38,116 nucleotides of DNA from assembly GCA_903834635.1 (NCBI GenBank), contig CAILJO010000015.1:1-38116 (forward strand). The letters run 5' to 3'. This DNA is from an uncultured Micrococcales bacterium (GTDB lineage: Bacteria > Actinomycetota > Actinomycetes > Actinomycetales > Microbacteriaceae). How positions within the stretch are numbered: position 1 is the stretch's first letter; each line of letters begins with the position of its first letter. Shown here piece after piece: positions 1 to 9,961 of the stretch. The translations under genes were made by a program, and so were the position numbers. The notes beneath the pieces are model-generated. The model was not told the DNA's origin and did not search any database. It saw only the letters and a program-made list of their open reading frames with translations.

Positions 1-228
1 AGTCAAAGAACCATCAGGATTCACCCAAGTAGTCGAATCAGCGCGAAGCTCGTCACCCACCAAAACACGATGACCACGCAAACTAGCCTGCACCCGAGCA
101 GACAACAAATCAGCAGCCTCAAAAGGCGCAACCGGCCCCAACTCTGTAGCAAAAACAGGAACAAACCCCGAAACAACCAAAGAAACAGCAGCCAATACCG
201 CTACAAAAAAACCACCCAAACGCTTCAA
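1..228 (-). CDS. N-terminal fragment of a secreted polymorphic-toxin/RHS-like protein (truncated by window edge)
   Basis: The minus strand stays open from a TTG at 228 to the left edge (76 codons). The start is chosen because GGGGG lies about 7 nt upstream and the product then begins MKRLGGFF; an in-frame TAA lies just beyond, so only TTG 234 is an alternative. Residues 1-27 form a signal peptide (two Arg/Lys, hydrophobic core, cleavage near VFA|TE). The mature part contains GHRVLVGDELRADST followed by TTWVNPDGSLT. This resembles, from memory, the segment that follows the signal peptide in large actinobacterial RHS/LamG wall-associated and polymorphic-toxin proteins. Synonymous sites are very T/G-rich (TTG, GTT, GCT, GGT), unlike the C/G-ending codons of neighbouring genes. 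The family is an inference from a short stretch; the body and C-terminus lie outside the window. Confidence 0.6.
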   Translation of the reverse strand, partial: MKRLGGFFVAVLAAVSLVVSGFVPVFATELGPVAPFEAADLLSARVQASLRGHRVLVGDELRADSTTWVNPDGSLT

Positions 229-288
229 ACCCAAACCCCCAAAAAGTCGTTACCCAAACACTAACAGGCAGCAGAGACAGCAGCGAGG

Positions 289-1209
289 CTAATTTATATA
301 ATTGAGCAGCAGGTCGGGGTGGTCGGCAAAGATGCCGTCGGCGCCAGTGTTGACGAAGTGTTGAAAGTATTCTTCGGGCGAATAGAGCGCCTCTTCAGCG
401 CGAGCCGTCCAGGTGAAAACACTGAAACCGAGTGCGTGCGCTCTCTGCACCAAACCGTTGGGCGAACCAAAATCCACCTGCGAGAAGGCAGGTTTCTGCC
501 CCACCAGAAGGTCGATGTCAAACGACAGCCCATGCACCTTGCCAACGAGCGAGTTCAAAAACTCATCGGGCACATAACGAGACTTGCCTGGCAGGTGATC
601 GCGATCGATCAAGAAAACGTACTGCCCGATGTCACCCAAGATGTCTCGTGCGCGCAGCAGCACATCCAAGTTGAAAGCCTCAAAAATAAACCGGATGCCC
701 CGCTCGCGCCAACCGCAGGCATCGATTTCGGCCTTGAAAAGTTCGAGCAGTGGAATGCCGATGGACTCAAAATAGGCGCCGTGCTTGAGCTCGAGAATCA
801 CGGTTCGATTGCCCAACATCGGCGAAGCCAGCAACTCGGCCAGAGTCGGAACCTCGAAGTGCCCATCGAACTTGGCCGAACCTGGGCGCCAGTCTGGCAG
901 GCGCTCGATGGCGCGAAGAGTCTTGATTTCGGCAAGCGTGAAGTCTTCGCTGAACCAGTCTTGAACCGAGATTCCATCGAGATAGCCAGGCCGGCGACGG
1001 TCGGCAAACTCGGGGCGCGTCGCGACATCGGTGGTGCCAGAAAGCGCATTTTCGTGTCGAAGAATCAGCTTGTGATCTTTGGTTGGCACGATGTCACACT
1101 CGATCGCGTCGACACCTTGCTCATAGGCAAGAGCGAAAGACTCGAGGGTGTTCTCGGGGCGATAGGCACTGGCACCGCGGTGACCAAAAACTTTAGGATT
1201 CACGCTCAT
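289..1209 (-). CDS. Glycerophosphodiester phosphodiesterase family protein
   Basis: A 306-residue GDPD TIM-barrel enzyme predicted to hydrolyse glycerophosphodiesters to sn-glycerol 3-phosphate and an alcohol. The signature is intact: GHRGAS at residues 9-14, RPENT at 17-21, the IECD acidic pair near 37-40 and the second histidine in LRHEN near 51-54. A late FTWTA and a DGIFADHPD motif close the barrel. There is no signal peptide, so it should be cytoplasmic, with substrates from phospholipid turnover. It starts 29 bp after the guaA stop in the same direction and probably rides on the guaA transcript, although the functions are unrelated. Family assignment is secure; the exact substrate (GlpQ- or UgpQ-like) is not visible. 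Confidence 0.92.
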   Translation of the reverse strand: MSVNPKVFGHRGASAYRPENTLESFALAYEQGVDAIECDIVPTKDHKLILRHENALSGTTDVATRPEFADRRRPGYLDGISVQDWFSEDFTLAEIKTLRAIERLPDWRPGSAKFDGHFEVPTLAELLASPMLGNRTVILELKHGAYFESIGIPLLELFKAEIDACGWRERGIRFIFEAFNLDVLLRARDILGDIGQYVFLIDRDHLPGKSRYVPDEFLNSLVGKVHGLSFDIDLLVGQKPAFSQVDFGSPNGLVQRAHALGFSVFTWTARAEEALYSPEEYFQHFVNTGADGIFADHPDLLLNYIN

Positions 1210-1238
1210 CAGCCTAGGCGAACCAACTTAACGGTTGG

Positions 1239-2813
1239 TTACTCCCACTCGATGGTGCCGGGTGGCTTTGAGGTCACGTCGAGCACAACTCGGTTTACTC
1301 CATCGACCTCGTTGGTGATGCGGTTCGAAATCTTGGCGAGCAGGTCGTAAGGCAGGCGGGTCCAGTCGGCAGTCATCGCGTCTTCAGATGAAACCGGACG
1401 CAAGACAATCGGGTGGCCATAGGTGCGGCCATCGCCCTGAACGCCGACCGAACGAACATCGGCCAGCAAGACCACAGGGCACTGCCAGATTTCACCATCG
1501 AGCCCGGCAGCGGTTAGCTCGGCGCGCACGATGGCGTCTGCCTTGCGAAGAAGGTCGAGGCGCTCTTTGTTGACTTCGCCGACGATGCGAATGCCGAGGC
1601 CTGGGCCAGGGAACGGCTGGCGCTGAACAATTTCGTGAGGCAAACCAAGCTCGGCACCAATGGCGCGAACCTCATCTTTGAAGAGTGCACGCAGTGGCTC
1701 AACTAGCTCAAACTGAAGGTCATCTGGCAGACCGCCCACGTTGTGGTGGCTCTTGATTCCAGCGGTAGCACCACCGCCAGACTCGACAACGTCTGGATAC
1801 AGCGTGCCCTGAACCAAGAACTTGATCGGGCGGTTGTCGGCCTTCGACTCCTCGATGAGGCGCGCCTGAGCTTCTTCGAACGTGCGAATGAACTCGCGGC
1901 CGATAATCTTGCGCTTCGTTTCGGGGTCGCTGACACCGGCGAGGGCATCCAAGAATTTTTGTTCCGCATCGACAACAACCAGGCGAATACCAGTGGCCGC
2001 AACATAGTCACGCTCGACCTGCTCGGCTTCGTCTTGGCGCAACAGGCCGTGGTTCACAAACACGCAAACCAGCTGGTCGCCAACAGCCTTGTGCACCAGA
2101 GCAGCCGCAACAGCCGAATCGACTCCACCAGACAAACCGCAAATCACGCGGTCGTTGCCAACCTGCGCGCGAATCTTTTCGACCTGCTCAGCAATAACGT
2201 TGCCCGAGTTCCAAGTCGCCGGAATCCCCGCGGCGTTGTGCAAGAAGTTCTCGAGAACCTTCTGACCAAACTGCGAGTGCTTGACTTCTGGGTGCCACTG
2301 CACGCCATAGATCTTGCGCTGCGGGTTGGCAAAGGCAGCAACCGGCGTGATGTCGGTCGACGCCAAAACCTCAAAACCCTCAGGAGCCTGCATCACCTGG
2401 TCGCCGTGACTCATCCAGCAAATCTGGTTCTCAGGTTGGTCTCCCAAGATGCCGCCGGCGGCACTCACCTTGAGCTCGGTCGCGCCGTATTCCTTAATGC
2501 CCGAGCGGTCCACGCGACCGCCCAAAAGGTTGGCCAGCGTCTGAAAGCCATAGCAAATACCGAGCACCGGAATACCGAGCTCAAGAATCGCAGGGTCGAG
2601 TTGCGGCGAGCCATCCTCGTAGACAGACGAAGGACCACCAGACAAAATGATGGCCGCAGGGTTCTTGGCGCGAACCTCGTCAGCGGTGATGTTGTGGTGA
2701 ACGATCTCGCTATAAACGTTTGCCTCGCGAACGCGGCGAGCGATCAACTGCGCGTACTGCGCACCAAAGTCGACAACGAGAACAGGCTGATTAATTGGTC
2801 TCTCCCTTGGCAA
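1239..2813 (-). CDS. guaA: GMP synthase (glutamine-hydrolysing)
   Basis: Converts XMP, ATP and glutamine to GMP, the last step of guanine nucleotide synthesis. The N-terminal class I amidotransferase domain has the nucleophile motif GICYGFQ and a GVQWHPE His-Glu pair. The central ATP-pyrophosphatase has [13 protein letters not shown], and the C-terminal dimerisation domain ends KPPGTIEWE. The length (about 520) fits the family. The start is uncertain. TTG 2813 is the nearest conventional codon before the conserved [12 protein letters not shown], but it has no Shine-Dalgarno. An ATT at 2795 lies six bases after GGAG and overlaps the upstream stop as ATTAA, so translation may really begin there. 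Longer starts would run deep into the upstream DUF3817 gene. guaB and guaB3, which supply and recycle the pathway, lie nearby on the same strand. Confidence 0.95.
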   Translation of the reverse strand: MPRERPINQPVLVVDFGAQYAQLIARRVREANVYSEIVHHNITADEVRAKNPAAIILSGGPSSVYEDGSPQLDPAILELGIPVLGICYGFQTLANLLGGRVDRSGIKEYGATELKVSAAGGILGDQPENQICWMSHGDQVMQAPEGFEVLASTDITPVAAFANPQRKIYGVQWHPEVKHSQFGQKVLENFLHNAAGIPATWNSGNVIAEQVEKIRAQVGNDRVICGLSGGVDSAVAAALVHKAVGDQLVCVFVNHGLLRQDEAEQVERDYVAATGIRLVVVDAEQKFLDALAGVSDPETKRKIIGREFIRTFEEAQARLIEESKADNRPIKFLVQGTLYPDVVESGGGATAGIKSHHNVGGLPDDLQFELVEPLRALFKDEVRAIGAELGLPHEIVQRQPFPGPGLGIRIVGEVNKERLDLLRKADAIVRAELTAAGLDGEIWQCPVVLLADVRSVGVQGDGRTYGHPIVLRPVSSEDAMTADWTRLPYDLLAKISNRITNEVDGVNRVVLDVTSKPPGTIEWE

Positions 2814-3201
2814 GGCGGCTGAAGCGACGCTCGGTGAAGAATGACAAGAACGGCACGACGCCACCCAAAGCAATCAGAACGAAGCGGCCGAAAGACCAAC
2901 GGGTCTCGGTCCACAGTCTGAAGTCGGTATAGAGGTAGAAAACGTAGAGCCAACCGTGAACGATTAGCGAAATCATAGTCAGGTCAAGGCCGCTTGTTGG
3001 CAGGCCGACCTTGAAGCCCTGTGCGTCGATCGAATAAGAGGCAAGCGACAAGAAGCCGTCTGGGCCAAACGCCCAAAGCTCGTGCTGCGTCGCCAGACGA
3101 ATGGTGAATAGCACCGTGATCAGCAGCAGAAACACACCAGTGATTCGAGAAGCCACGGTGAACAGCCTTATTGTCAAGGGCTTGATTGGGGTGTTGGGCA
3201 T
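2791..3201 (-). CDS. DUF3817 family membrane protein
   Basis: A 136-residue protein with three or four hydrophobic helices (about 17-35, 70-92 and 100-117) and a conserved-looking [20 protein letters not shown] segment typical of DUF3817 actinobacterial proteins. No enzymatic motif is seen and its function is unknown. Its 3' end overlaps the start region of guaA, so the two are translationally coupled. Residence directly before guaA is, as far as I recall, common in Microbacteriaceae. The start is ATG at 3201. A nested inverted repeat lies in its upstream region. Confidence 0.85.
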   Translation of the reverse strand: MPNTPIKPLTIRLFTVASRITGVFLLLITVLFTIRLATQHELWAFGPDGFLSLASYSIDAQGFKVGLPTSGLDLTMISLIVHGWLYVFYLYTDFRLWTETRWSFGRFVLIALGGVVPFLSFFTERRFSRLAKGETN

Positions 3202-3240
3202 GCCTCTAGTTTAACAGTCGATGTTCTTCGCCCGAGTCGA

Positions 3241-3291
3241 CCGACAAGATGATTCTTGAGCTAACTCAAGAAGAAAAACTATGAGTGTCGG
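3241..3291. repeat. Nested inverted repeat in the divergent promoter region
   Basis: The inner perfect palindrome TTCTTGAG (3253-3260), loop CTAA, CTCAAGAA (3265-3272) sits inside an outer pair CCGACA (3241-3246) and TGTCGG (3286-3291). It lies between the divergent DUF3817 gene and the secreted-protein gene at 3365. No T-tract follows on either strand, so an intrinsic terminator is unlikely. An operator, or a structured leader of either gene, fits better. No known regulator site is recognised. Confidence 0.5.
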
Positions 3292-3364
3292 ACAACCAAA
3301 ATGTTTCCAGTGGAACTTCCTTCACTTGTAGTAGGGTGACAGTATTCAGTTGGGGGTTTACAAA

Positions 3365-4543
3365 ATGCGTCGCTTTCTCATTTTCGCCGTTGCGGCGCTT
3401 GCTCTTTTTTCAAGCTTTGGCTCTAGCGTTGCGGACGCAGTCGAGAATAGTGGAAGTGATAAAGAGTTCGAATGGCTGTCGCCCCAAGGTGACGGCGGTG
3501 TGCTGGTCAGGCGTGATCATCTTCCGCCTGTGAAAGTGGACACAGATCGGGGAGCGATCGTTCCTTCAGCTCATGACAAAAACTCTTTCAGAGTAGTCAA
3601 GTATTCAAAATTTGAGTCTGGGGCGATAGCGGTTTCAATAACGCCTAGCGATGTTCATCTAGAGCTCTCACCGTCGTTAGCATCATTCAAACCGAATGTA
3701 TTTTTGGATGACCAGCTCGTGTCAGTCAGTAATGGCGTAGCGGCTGCTAATTTCTCCTTGCGAGGCAAACATAGGCACGAGATTCGGGTGGAAGATGAAC
3801 AAGACATTTCAACTCCCTCCGAACCGGATAAGCATCATTTCGACAGCTTGCTCGTGACGCTGGAAGCTCCAAGCTCAACTGCACTAAGTCCGACGACACT
3901 CTCATTAGCAACTGGAGCCTCCTCCTTTCCGACCGCGACCAATTTGAGATATCAAACCTTCATACCAGATTCGTCAGTTATTGCGCCATCAACGCTATGT
4001 TTGGGGGTTCCCCCAGTATCAAGCCCCTATTCCGTTTGGCTCTTCGACGGAAACAATCGCGGCTTTTTGCCAAACACCTCAAACAACAAAACGCTGGTTT
4101 CGGTGAATGTTGACTGGCAAGCGAATTTTGTTACTGGCTCGACTCAGGTAGGTAAAACAACTCTGAGAGGCATTGCGCCATTTTATGAGACCGTATATGT
4201 GGCTCAGGCTGACAAGAATTTGATGTCCTGGGCTGCTTATGGGCCAGTTACAAATACCATCACCGTAAACATGCACACGGAAGCCGCCAACCCCTTCTGC
4301 CCCGGTATAAGACCAATATATGCAAACGTCACGGGCTTCGTGAACATCGATGGCGGCTACTCTTTCTCGGGCACCTTCCGTCAAGTGCCGAATCACGAGT
4401 TCTATGTGAAAAGTTCGCTGGATTCCTCATGGAGAACTATTTTTCGTGCCGATAACAGTGGATTCGGTTGCCTGACCCCAATAGTGGACTTTTGCAACGT
4501 TGCAGGTAACTGGACTCCCGGCACTTCCGTTTGGTACAAGTAA
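3365..4543 (+). CDS. Secreted protein of unknown function, possibly DUF3238-like
   Basis: A 392-residue exported protein. The ATG at 3365 is chosen because GGGGG lies 8 nt upstream and the product starts with a clean signal peptide (MRRFLIFAVAALALFSSFGS, cut near ADA). The first half is beta-rich and polar. The second half has FIPDSSVIAP, then LFDGNNRGFLPNTSNNKT and VNVDWQANFVTG, a pattern that from memory resembles the GDNRGF motif of DUF3238 secreted proteins; this link is weak. Four cysteines in the C-terminal third could form disulphides. No protease or hydrolase motif is recognised. It stops one base into the start of the next gene (TAATG), so the pair is coupled. Base composition looks more AT-rich than the flanking housekeeping genes, suggesting a recent or fast-evolving insertion. 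Confidence 0.8.
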   Translation: MRRFLIFAVAALALFSSFGSSVADAVENSGSDKEFEWLSPQGDGGVLVRRDHLPPVKVDTDRGAIVPSAHDKNSFRVVKYSKFESGAIAVSITPSDVHLELSPSLASFKPNVFLDDQLVSVSNGVAAANFSLRGKHRHEIRVEDEQDISTPSEPDKHHFDSLLVTLEAPSSTALSPTTLSLATGASSFPTATNLRYQTFIPDSSVIAPSTLCLGVPPVSSPYSVWLFDGNNRGFLPNTSNNKTLVSVNVDWQANFVTGSTQVGKTTLRGIAPFYETVYVAQADKNLMSWAAYGPVTNTITVNMHTEAANPFCPGIRPIYANVTGFVNIDGGYSFSGTFRQVPNHEFYVKSSLDSSWRTIFRADNSGFGCLTPIVDFCNVAGNWTPGTSVWYK

Positions 4544-4998
4544 TGAAGACAAAAAACTTAAGATACAGAGTCTACGAATGGGTGTTCTGGAATTTTCTAG
4601 GAGCCCGGCTCATAATGCTGCTCGAGCCAATCTCAATTTTCACTTGGTTCGCTTTTCCACTTTCAGGGTCTTGGGGAGTTTTCTGGGCGCAGCAGCCAAT
4701 GTGGTTCTTCTACGTACAGGTTGTTCAGGGATTTCTGACTCTACTCGCGGATCGCAGCCGGAACCTAGCTTTGAAAATCCTGCTGCTAACACTCACGTTA
4801 CCTGCGCTTCCGTGGCTCTCTTGGGTCACCGAAATAAATATTTATGGGCAGATTACTTTGACTTTTGAGTATCGGGTTTTCAATCAAATTTTCCTCGTGC
4901 TGCCCTACACACTTGTTCAACTCGGTTACGCATTTTTTATCCTGCGGAGATGGATCAAAGACAAGCGAAGCGGTAAAGCCGAACAACTAAATTCCTGA
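4543..4998 (+). CDS. Small multi-pass membrane protein of unknown function
   Basis: A 151-residue protein starting at the ATG inside TAATG, coupled to the secreted-protein gene. Four hydrophobic segments (about 18-38, 45-65, 75-95, 112-135) are rich in Trp and Phe and are followed by a basic tail RRWIKDKR. No family is recognised. Coupling one-to-one with an exported protein suggests a membrane partner, anchor or immunity-like role, but that is inference. Its last 12 bases overlap the 3' end of the convergent SURF1-like gene. Confidence 0.75.
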   Translation: MKTKNLRYRVYEWVFWNFLGARLIMLLEPISIFTWFAFPLSGSWGVFWAQQPMWFFYVQVVQGFLTLLADRSRNLALKILLLTLTLPALPWLSWVTEINIYGQITLTFEYRVFNQIFLVLPYTLVQLGYAFFILRRWIKDKRSGKAEQLNS

Positions 4999-5835
4999 AT
5001 CGGTTAATACTTCGCTGGCCTCATCTCTTGCGGCACGATCGCGCTCATCTTGAACCAAGCGCCACCAGAGGAACACGGCGAAGCCGGCAAAGAGAGTCCA
5101 CTCAATGAAATAGAAGGCATTCAAGAGATTGAGCTGCGAGTCGGTCTTTTTGATGCCGATCTTGATTGGCTCGATCAGAGCGCTGGCACCCGACGACTGC
5201 ATGATTACGAAACCCGCATAGGTCGCAATTGGTTTCTCGCTGACCACATTGATTAGCTGCGGTACGGCAACCGAATCAAAAGCGTTTGTGGTGCCCCAGG
5301 TCTCGCCCCCAACGCCTGTTGTAACGCTTGAACCCCCGACCTGCTTTAGGGCCTCTTCCGATGGCTCATAGCGACCAACTATTAGCATGAACGCCTTGTC
5401 GGTGTCAGGGCTGTGAGCCATCAACCCTTCGCAGGCCAACTTGGCACTCGCTGCATTTGGCGTGAAACCGTGAGCCAAGAACAGGTGCGCACCGAGCGTG
5501 TCGACCGAATCGGTCATCGCCCAGTAGCCCGCCTGAGTGTTGCCATCAGATTGCAACTGACGTCGGTTGGCAATCACGAAGCAGTGCTCGGTTTTGAGTT
5601 TTACGGCCAGGGACACCCGGCGGTCGGCCTGGTTAGTCATAAACGGTTGGCCGTGCGAGGTGATGTCGGTCAACGGTGTGACCACGTCTACGGTGGTTGG
5701 TTCGCTAGTGACACGGATGCTGCGCGAGAGCTGCCACTGACCGAGTGCCGCAAAAAGTGCAGCCGCAGCCAAAGCCAAAACGAGCGCACCAATCCACTTG
5801 GGTTTGGTGGCAACTCGCAAAAAGCTTGGGCGCAA
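4987..5835 (-). CDS. SURF1 family cytochrome oxidase assembly protein
   Basis: A 282-residue membrane protein with the SURF1 layout: one N-terminal helix (about 15-35) followed by LGQWQLSRS, a large extracytoplasmic domain, and a C-terminal helix near 245-262 (AFYFIEWTLFAGFAVFLWWR). SURF1 proteins assist maturation (haem a delivery) of aa3-type cytochrome c oxidase. The start is set at TTG 5835, one base after the guaB3 stop, because GAGG lies six bases upstream. A longer TTG at 5859 would overlap guaB3 and has no ribosome binding site. It probably shares the guaB3 transcript. Confidence 0.88.
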   Translation of the reverse strand: MRPSFLRVATKPKWIGALVLALAAAALFAALGQWQLSRSIRVTSEPTTVDVVTPLTDITSHGQPFMTNQADRRVSLAVKLKTEHCFVIANRRQLQSDGNTQAGYWAMTDSVDTLGAHLFLAHGFTPNAASAKLACEGLMAHSPDTDKAFMLIVGRYEPSEEALKQVGGSSVTTGVGGETWGTTNAFDSVAVPQLINVVSEKPIATYAGFVIMQSSGASALIEPIKIGIKKTDSQLNLLNAFYFIEWTLFAGFAVFLWWRLVQDERDRAARDEASEVLTDSGI

Positions 5836-5836
5836 A

Positions 5837-6955
5837 TTAAGCCTCGTAAGGTGCTGCAACTACATCGACGCGCTGGAACTCTTTGAGGTCGCTGTAACCG
5901 GTGGTTGCCATGGCACGGCGAAGAGCGCCCATGAGGTTTGCGGTTCCATCGGCGCTAACCGATGGTCCCTGCAGAATCTGCTCAAGGGTGCCGCCGGTGC
6001 CAACATGCACGCGGTGACCACGAGGAAGCTCTGGGTGGAAAGCCTCTTGACCCCAGTGCCAACCCTGACCCGGTGCCTCAGCTGCTCGAGCCAAAACCGA
6101 TCCGAGCATTACTGCGTCGGCGCCACAGGCGATTGCCTTGACGATGTCGCCCGATGAACCGAGACCGCCGTCGGCGATGACGTGAACATAGCGACCGCCG
6201 GACTCATCCATGTAGTCACGGCGAGCGCCTGCAACATCGGCAACTGCGGTAGCCATTGGTGCGTGAATTCCGAGCACACGACGAGTGGTCGATGCAGCTC
6301 CGCCACCAAAGCCAACCAGCACGCCGGCAGCACCGGTGCGCATCAGGTGCAGGGCTGCGGTATAGGTTGCTGCGCCACCGACGATGACAGGAACATCGAG
6401 CTCATAGATGAACTCTTTGAGGTTCAGCTCTTCGCGCTGCTTTGAAACGTGCTCAGCCGAAACGGTGGTGCCTCGAATGACAAAAAGGTCGACGCCTGCC
6501 GAGACCACGGTCTTGTGAAACTCTGCGGTGCGCTGAGGCGAGAGTGCACCGGCAACGGTCACGCCAGCGGCCCGAATCTGAGCCAAACGGTCACGAATCA
6601 ACTCGGCTTTGATTGGCTCTGCATAAATCTGCTGCATGCGAGCGGTTGCTTGCTCGGGTGATAGCTTGGCGATTTCGTTTAGCTGCTGCGATGGGTCTTC
6701 ATAGCGAGTCCAGAGACCTTCGAGGTCTAGAACACCAGGACCGCCGAGCTTGCCGATGGTAATGGCGGTCTCTGGTGAAACGACCGAGTCCATTGGGGCA
6801 GCCAAGACCGGCAGCTCAAACTTGTATGCGTCGATGTTCCAGGTCGTCGAGACATCTTGGGGGTCACGGGTGCGACGAGAAGGCACGATGGCGATATCGT
6901 CAAAAGCCCATGCTCGGGTGCCGCGCTTGCCGCGACCAATCTCTACTTCGCTCAT
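5837..6955 (-). CDS. guaB3: GuaB3 family IMP dehydrogenase-related protein
   Basis: A 372-residue TIM-barrel protein of the IMPDH/GMP reductase superfamily without CBS domains, matching the actinobacterial GuaB3 type (opening EIGRGKRGTRAWAFDDIAIV). Substrate-loop elements include LAAPMDSVVSP (51-61) and IADGGLGSSGDIVKAIACGA. At the position where IMPDH has GPGSICTT, this protein reads GFGGGAASTTR (215-225), so the catalytic cysteine is replaced by serine. Cyanobacterial GuaB3 has been reported to act as a GMP reductase; whether that applies to a Cys-less form is open. It lies 8 bp after guaB with an AGGAGCG ribosome binding site, in one operon. Confidence 0.93.
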   Translation of the reverse strand: MSEVEIGRGKRGTRAWAFDDIAIVPSRRTRDPQDVSTTWNIDAYKFELPVLAAPMDSVVSPETAITIGKLGGPGVLDLEGLWTRYEDPSQQLNEIAKLSPEQATARMQQIYAEPIKAELIRDRLAQIRAAGVTVAGALSPQRTAEFHKTVVSAGVDLFVIRGTTVSAEHVSKQREELNLKEFIYELDVPVIVGGAATYTAALHLMRTGAAGVLVGFGGGAASTTRRVLGIHAPMATAVADVAGARRDYMDESGGRYVHVIADGGLGSSGDIVKAIACGADAVMLGSVLARAAEAPGQGWHWGQEAFHPELPRGHRVHVGTGGTLEQILQGPSVSADGTANLMGALRRAMATTGYSDLKEFQRVDVVAAPYEA

Positions 6956-6963
6956 TTGCGCTC

Positions 6964-8577
<1,614 letters not shown>

Positions 8578-8632
8578 TCACATCTAAGACCTTGATTTTG
8601 GCGCACCTGCGCAACAACCAACGGAGGTAAGT

Positions 8633-9958
8633 TTGCTTCACTCCCAAATGCGAGCAAATCGGCTTGTCATCAAGCTGCTGAGCTCGATTGTGATGCTCTT
8701 TGCACTGTTTGCTTCGGCCAACGCTGCAAGTGCCGCAACCCCTGCACCCGTTGACCCTTCGAAAATCTTCACCATCGGTGGAGCCATGACCGACTGCGGT
8801 TCTGGCATCCCAGGTGTGAAATTTCACGTAACCGGCCCAGGTCTTGACGTTATTTCAACAACCGACAAAACCGGACACTGGGCAGCTATTGCACCAGAAA
8901 CCACCAAGTATGTGGTTGATCGCTTCACTGTGGAAATCGATGTAACAACGCTTCCAAAGGGACGCAAGCTGTTCATCGACAACACCAAGCGCAGCTTGAT
9001 CTTCAACCACGTAAACAGCTCGAGCGCAACCTTTAAGTTGGCCGAAATCAAGTGTGCTGGAACTACCGGTGGCAACGGCACCAATGCCGAAAACCCTGGC
9101 CTAAACGCTCTCTTCAACGGAATCAACTTGGGCCTGATGTTGGCCATGGCGGCAATCGGCCTGTCGTTGATTTACGGAACCACCGGACTTTCCAACTTTG
9201 CCCACGGCGAGATGGTCACCGTTGGTGCGCTCACCCTATGGACTTTCAACAAGGTTCTGATGTGGGATCTAGTGCCGTCGGCGCTGACCGCGATTGCCAT
9301 TGTTACTGCATTTGGCTGGAGCCAGGATGCCTTCATCTGGAAGCCGCTGCGCAAGCGCCGCATCGGTCTGACCCAGATGATGATCGTGTCGATCGGTCTG
9401 AGCATGGTCGTGCGTTACTTCTTGCAAATGATCTACGGCGGAAACACCAAGGTGCTAACACAGGGCGACACCTGGGAGGTTCTCGGCGTAAAGATGCCAG
9501 CAGTCAACATCATCTGCTCGGGCATTTCGATCTTGGTACTGATCGCATACACACTGTTCTTGACCCGCACCCGAATCGGCAAGGCTACTCGTGCAGTAAG
9601 CGACAACGCTGCGCTCGCCGCCTCGACCGGTATCGATGTCGAAAAGATCATTCGCGTGGTTTGGGTGGTTGCCTCGTTGCTCACAGGAATCTCGGGAGTC
9701 TTCATTGGCCTATACATGCAGGCAGCATGGGACACCGGCTTCTCGATCATCTTGCTGGTGTTCGCGGCCGTGACCCTGGGTGGTTTGGGCACGTCATCTG
9801 GCGCAGCTATTGGTGCCATGATCATCGGTTTGATTGTTGAGCTTTCGACCCTCGTGATTCCGTCAGACCTAAAGTTTGCGGCGGCGCTCGCAGTGTTGAT
9901 CATCATTCTTTTGGTTCGCCCTCAAGGCGTTATGGGCCGCAAGCAGAGGATTGGATAA
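8633..9958 (+). CDS. livH: LivH-type branched-chain amino acid ABC permease with N-terminal secreted domain
   Basis: 441 residues. The start is TTG 8633 because GGAGG sits five bases upstream; the ATG 15 bases later is too far from it. Residues 1-35 look like a signal peptide ending in ASANAASAA. Residues about 44-141 form a beta-rich extracytoplasmic domain (IGGAMTDCGSGIPGVKFHVT, DKTGHWAAIAP) that looks like a carboxypeptidase-regulatory/Ig-like fold with cysteines at 55 and 141. A Gly/Asn linker leads to an ordinary LivH core from about 155 (LSLIYGTTGLSNFAHGEMV, later VTLGGLGTSSGAAIGAM). Standard LivH is about 290-310 residues, so the first 150 are additional. It is the first gene of livHMGF. 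Confidence 0.92.
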   Translation: MLHSQMRANRLVIKLLSSIVMLFALFASANAASAATPAPVDPSKIFTIGGAMTDCGSGIPGVKFHVTGPGLDVISTTDKTGHWAAIAPETTKYVVDRFTVEIDVTTLPKGRKLFIDNTKRSLIFNHVNSSSATFKLAEIKCAGTTGGNGTNAENPGLNALFNGINLGLMLAMAAIGLSLIYGTTGLSNFAHGEMVTVGALTLWTFNKVLMWDLVPSALTAIAIVTAFGWSQDAFIWKPLRKRRIGLTQMMIVSIGLSMVVRYFLQMIYGGNTKVLTQGDTWEVLGVKMPAVNIICSGISILVLIAYTLFLTRTRIGKATRAVSDNAALAASTGIDVEKIIRVVWVVASLLTGISGVFIGLYMQAAWDTGFSIILLVFAAVTLGGLGTSSGAAIGAMIIGLIVELSTLVIPSDLKFAAALAVLIIILLVRPQGVMGRKQRIG

Positions 9959-9961
9959 CTC

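Noticed and set aside
319-1350. Long plus-strand frame of 343 codons
   Set aside because: Antisense to the GDPD gene and the guaA end, which have full family motifs; its product has no recognisable domain.
1743-2822. Plus-strand frame of 359 codons
   Set aside because: Exact antisense of guaA; the composition follows guaA codon periodicity.
9052-9840. Plus-strand frame of 262 codons inside livH
   Set aside because: Out-of-frame shadow of livH, which has clear permease motifs.
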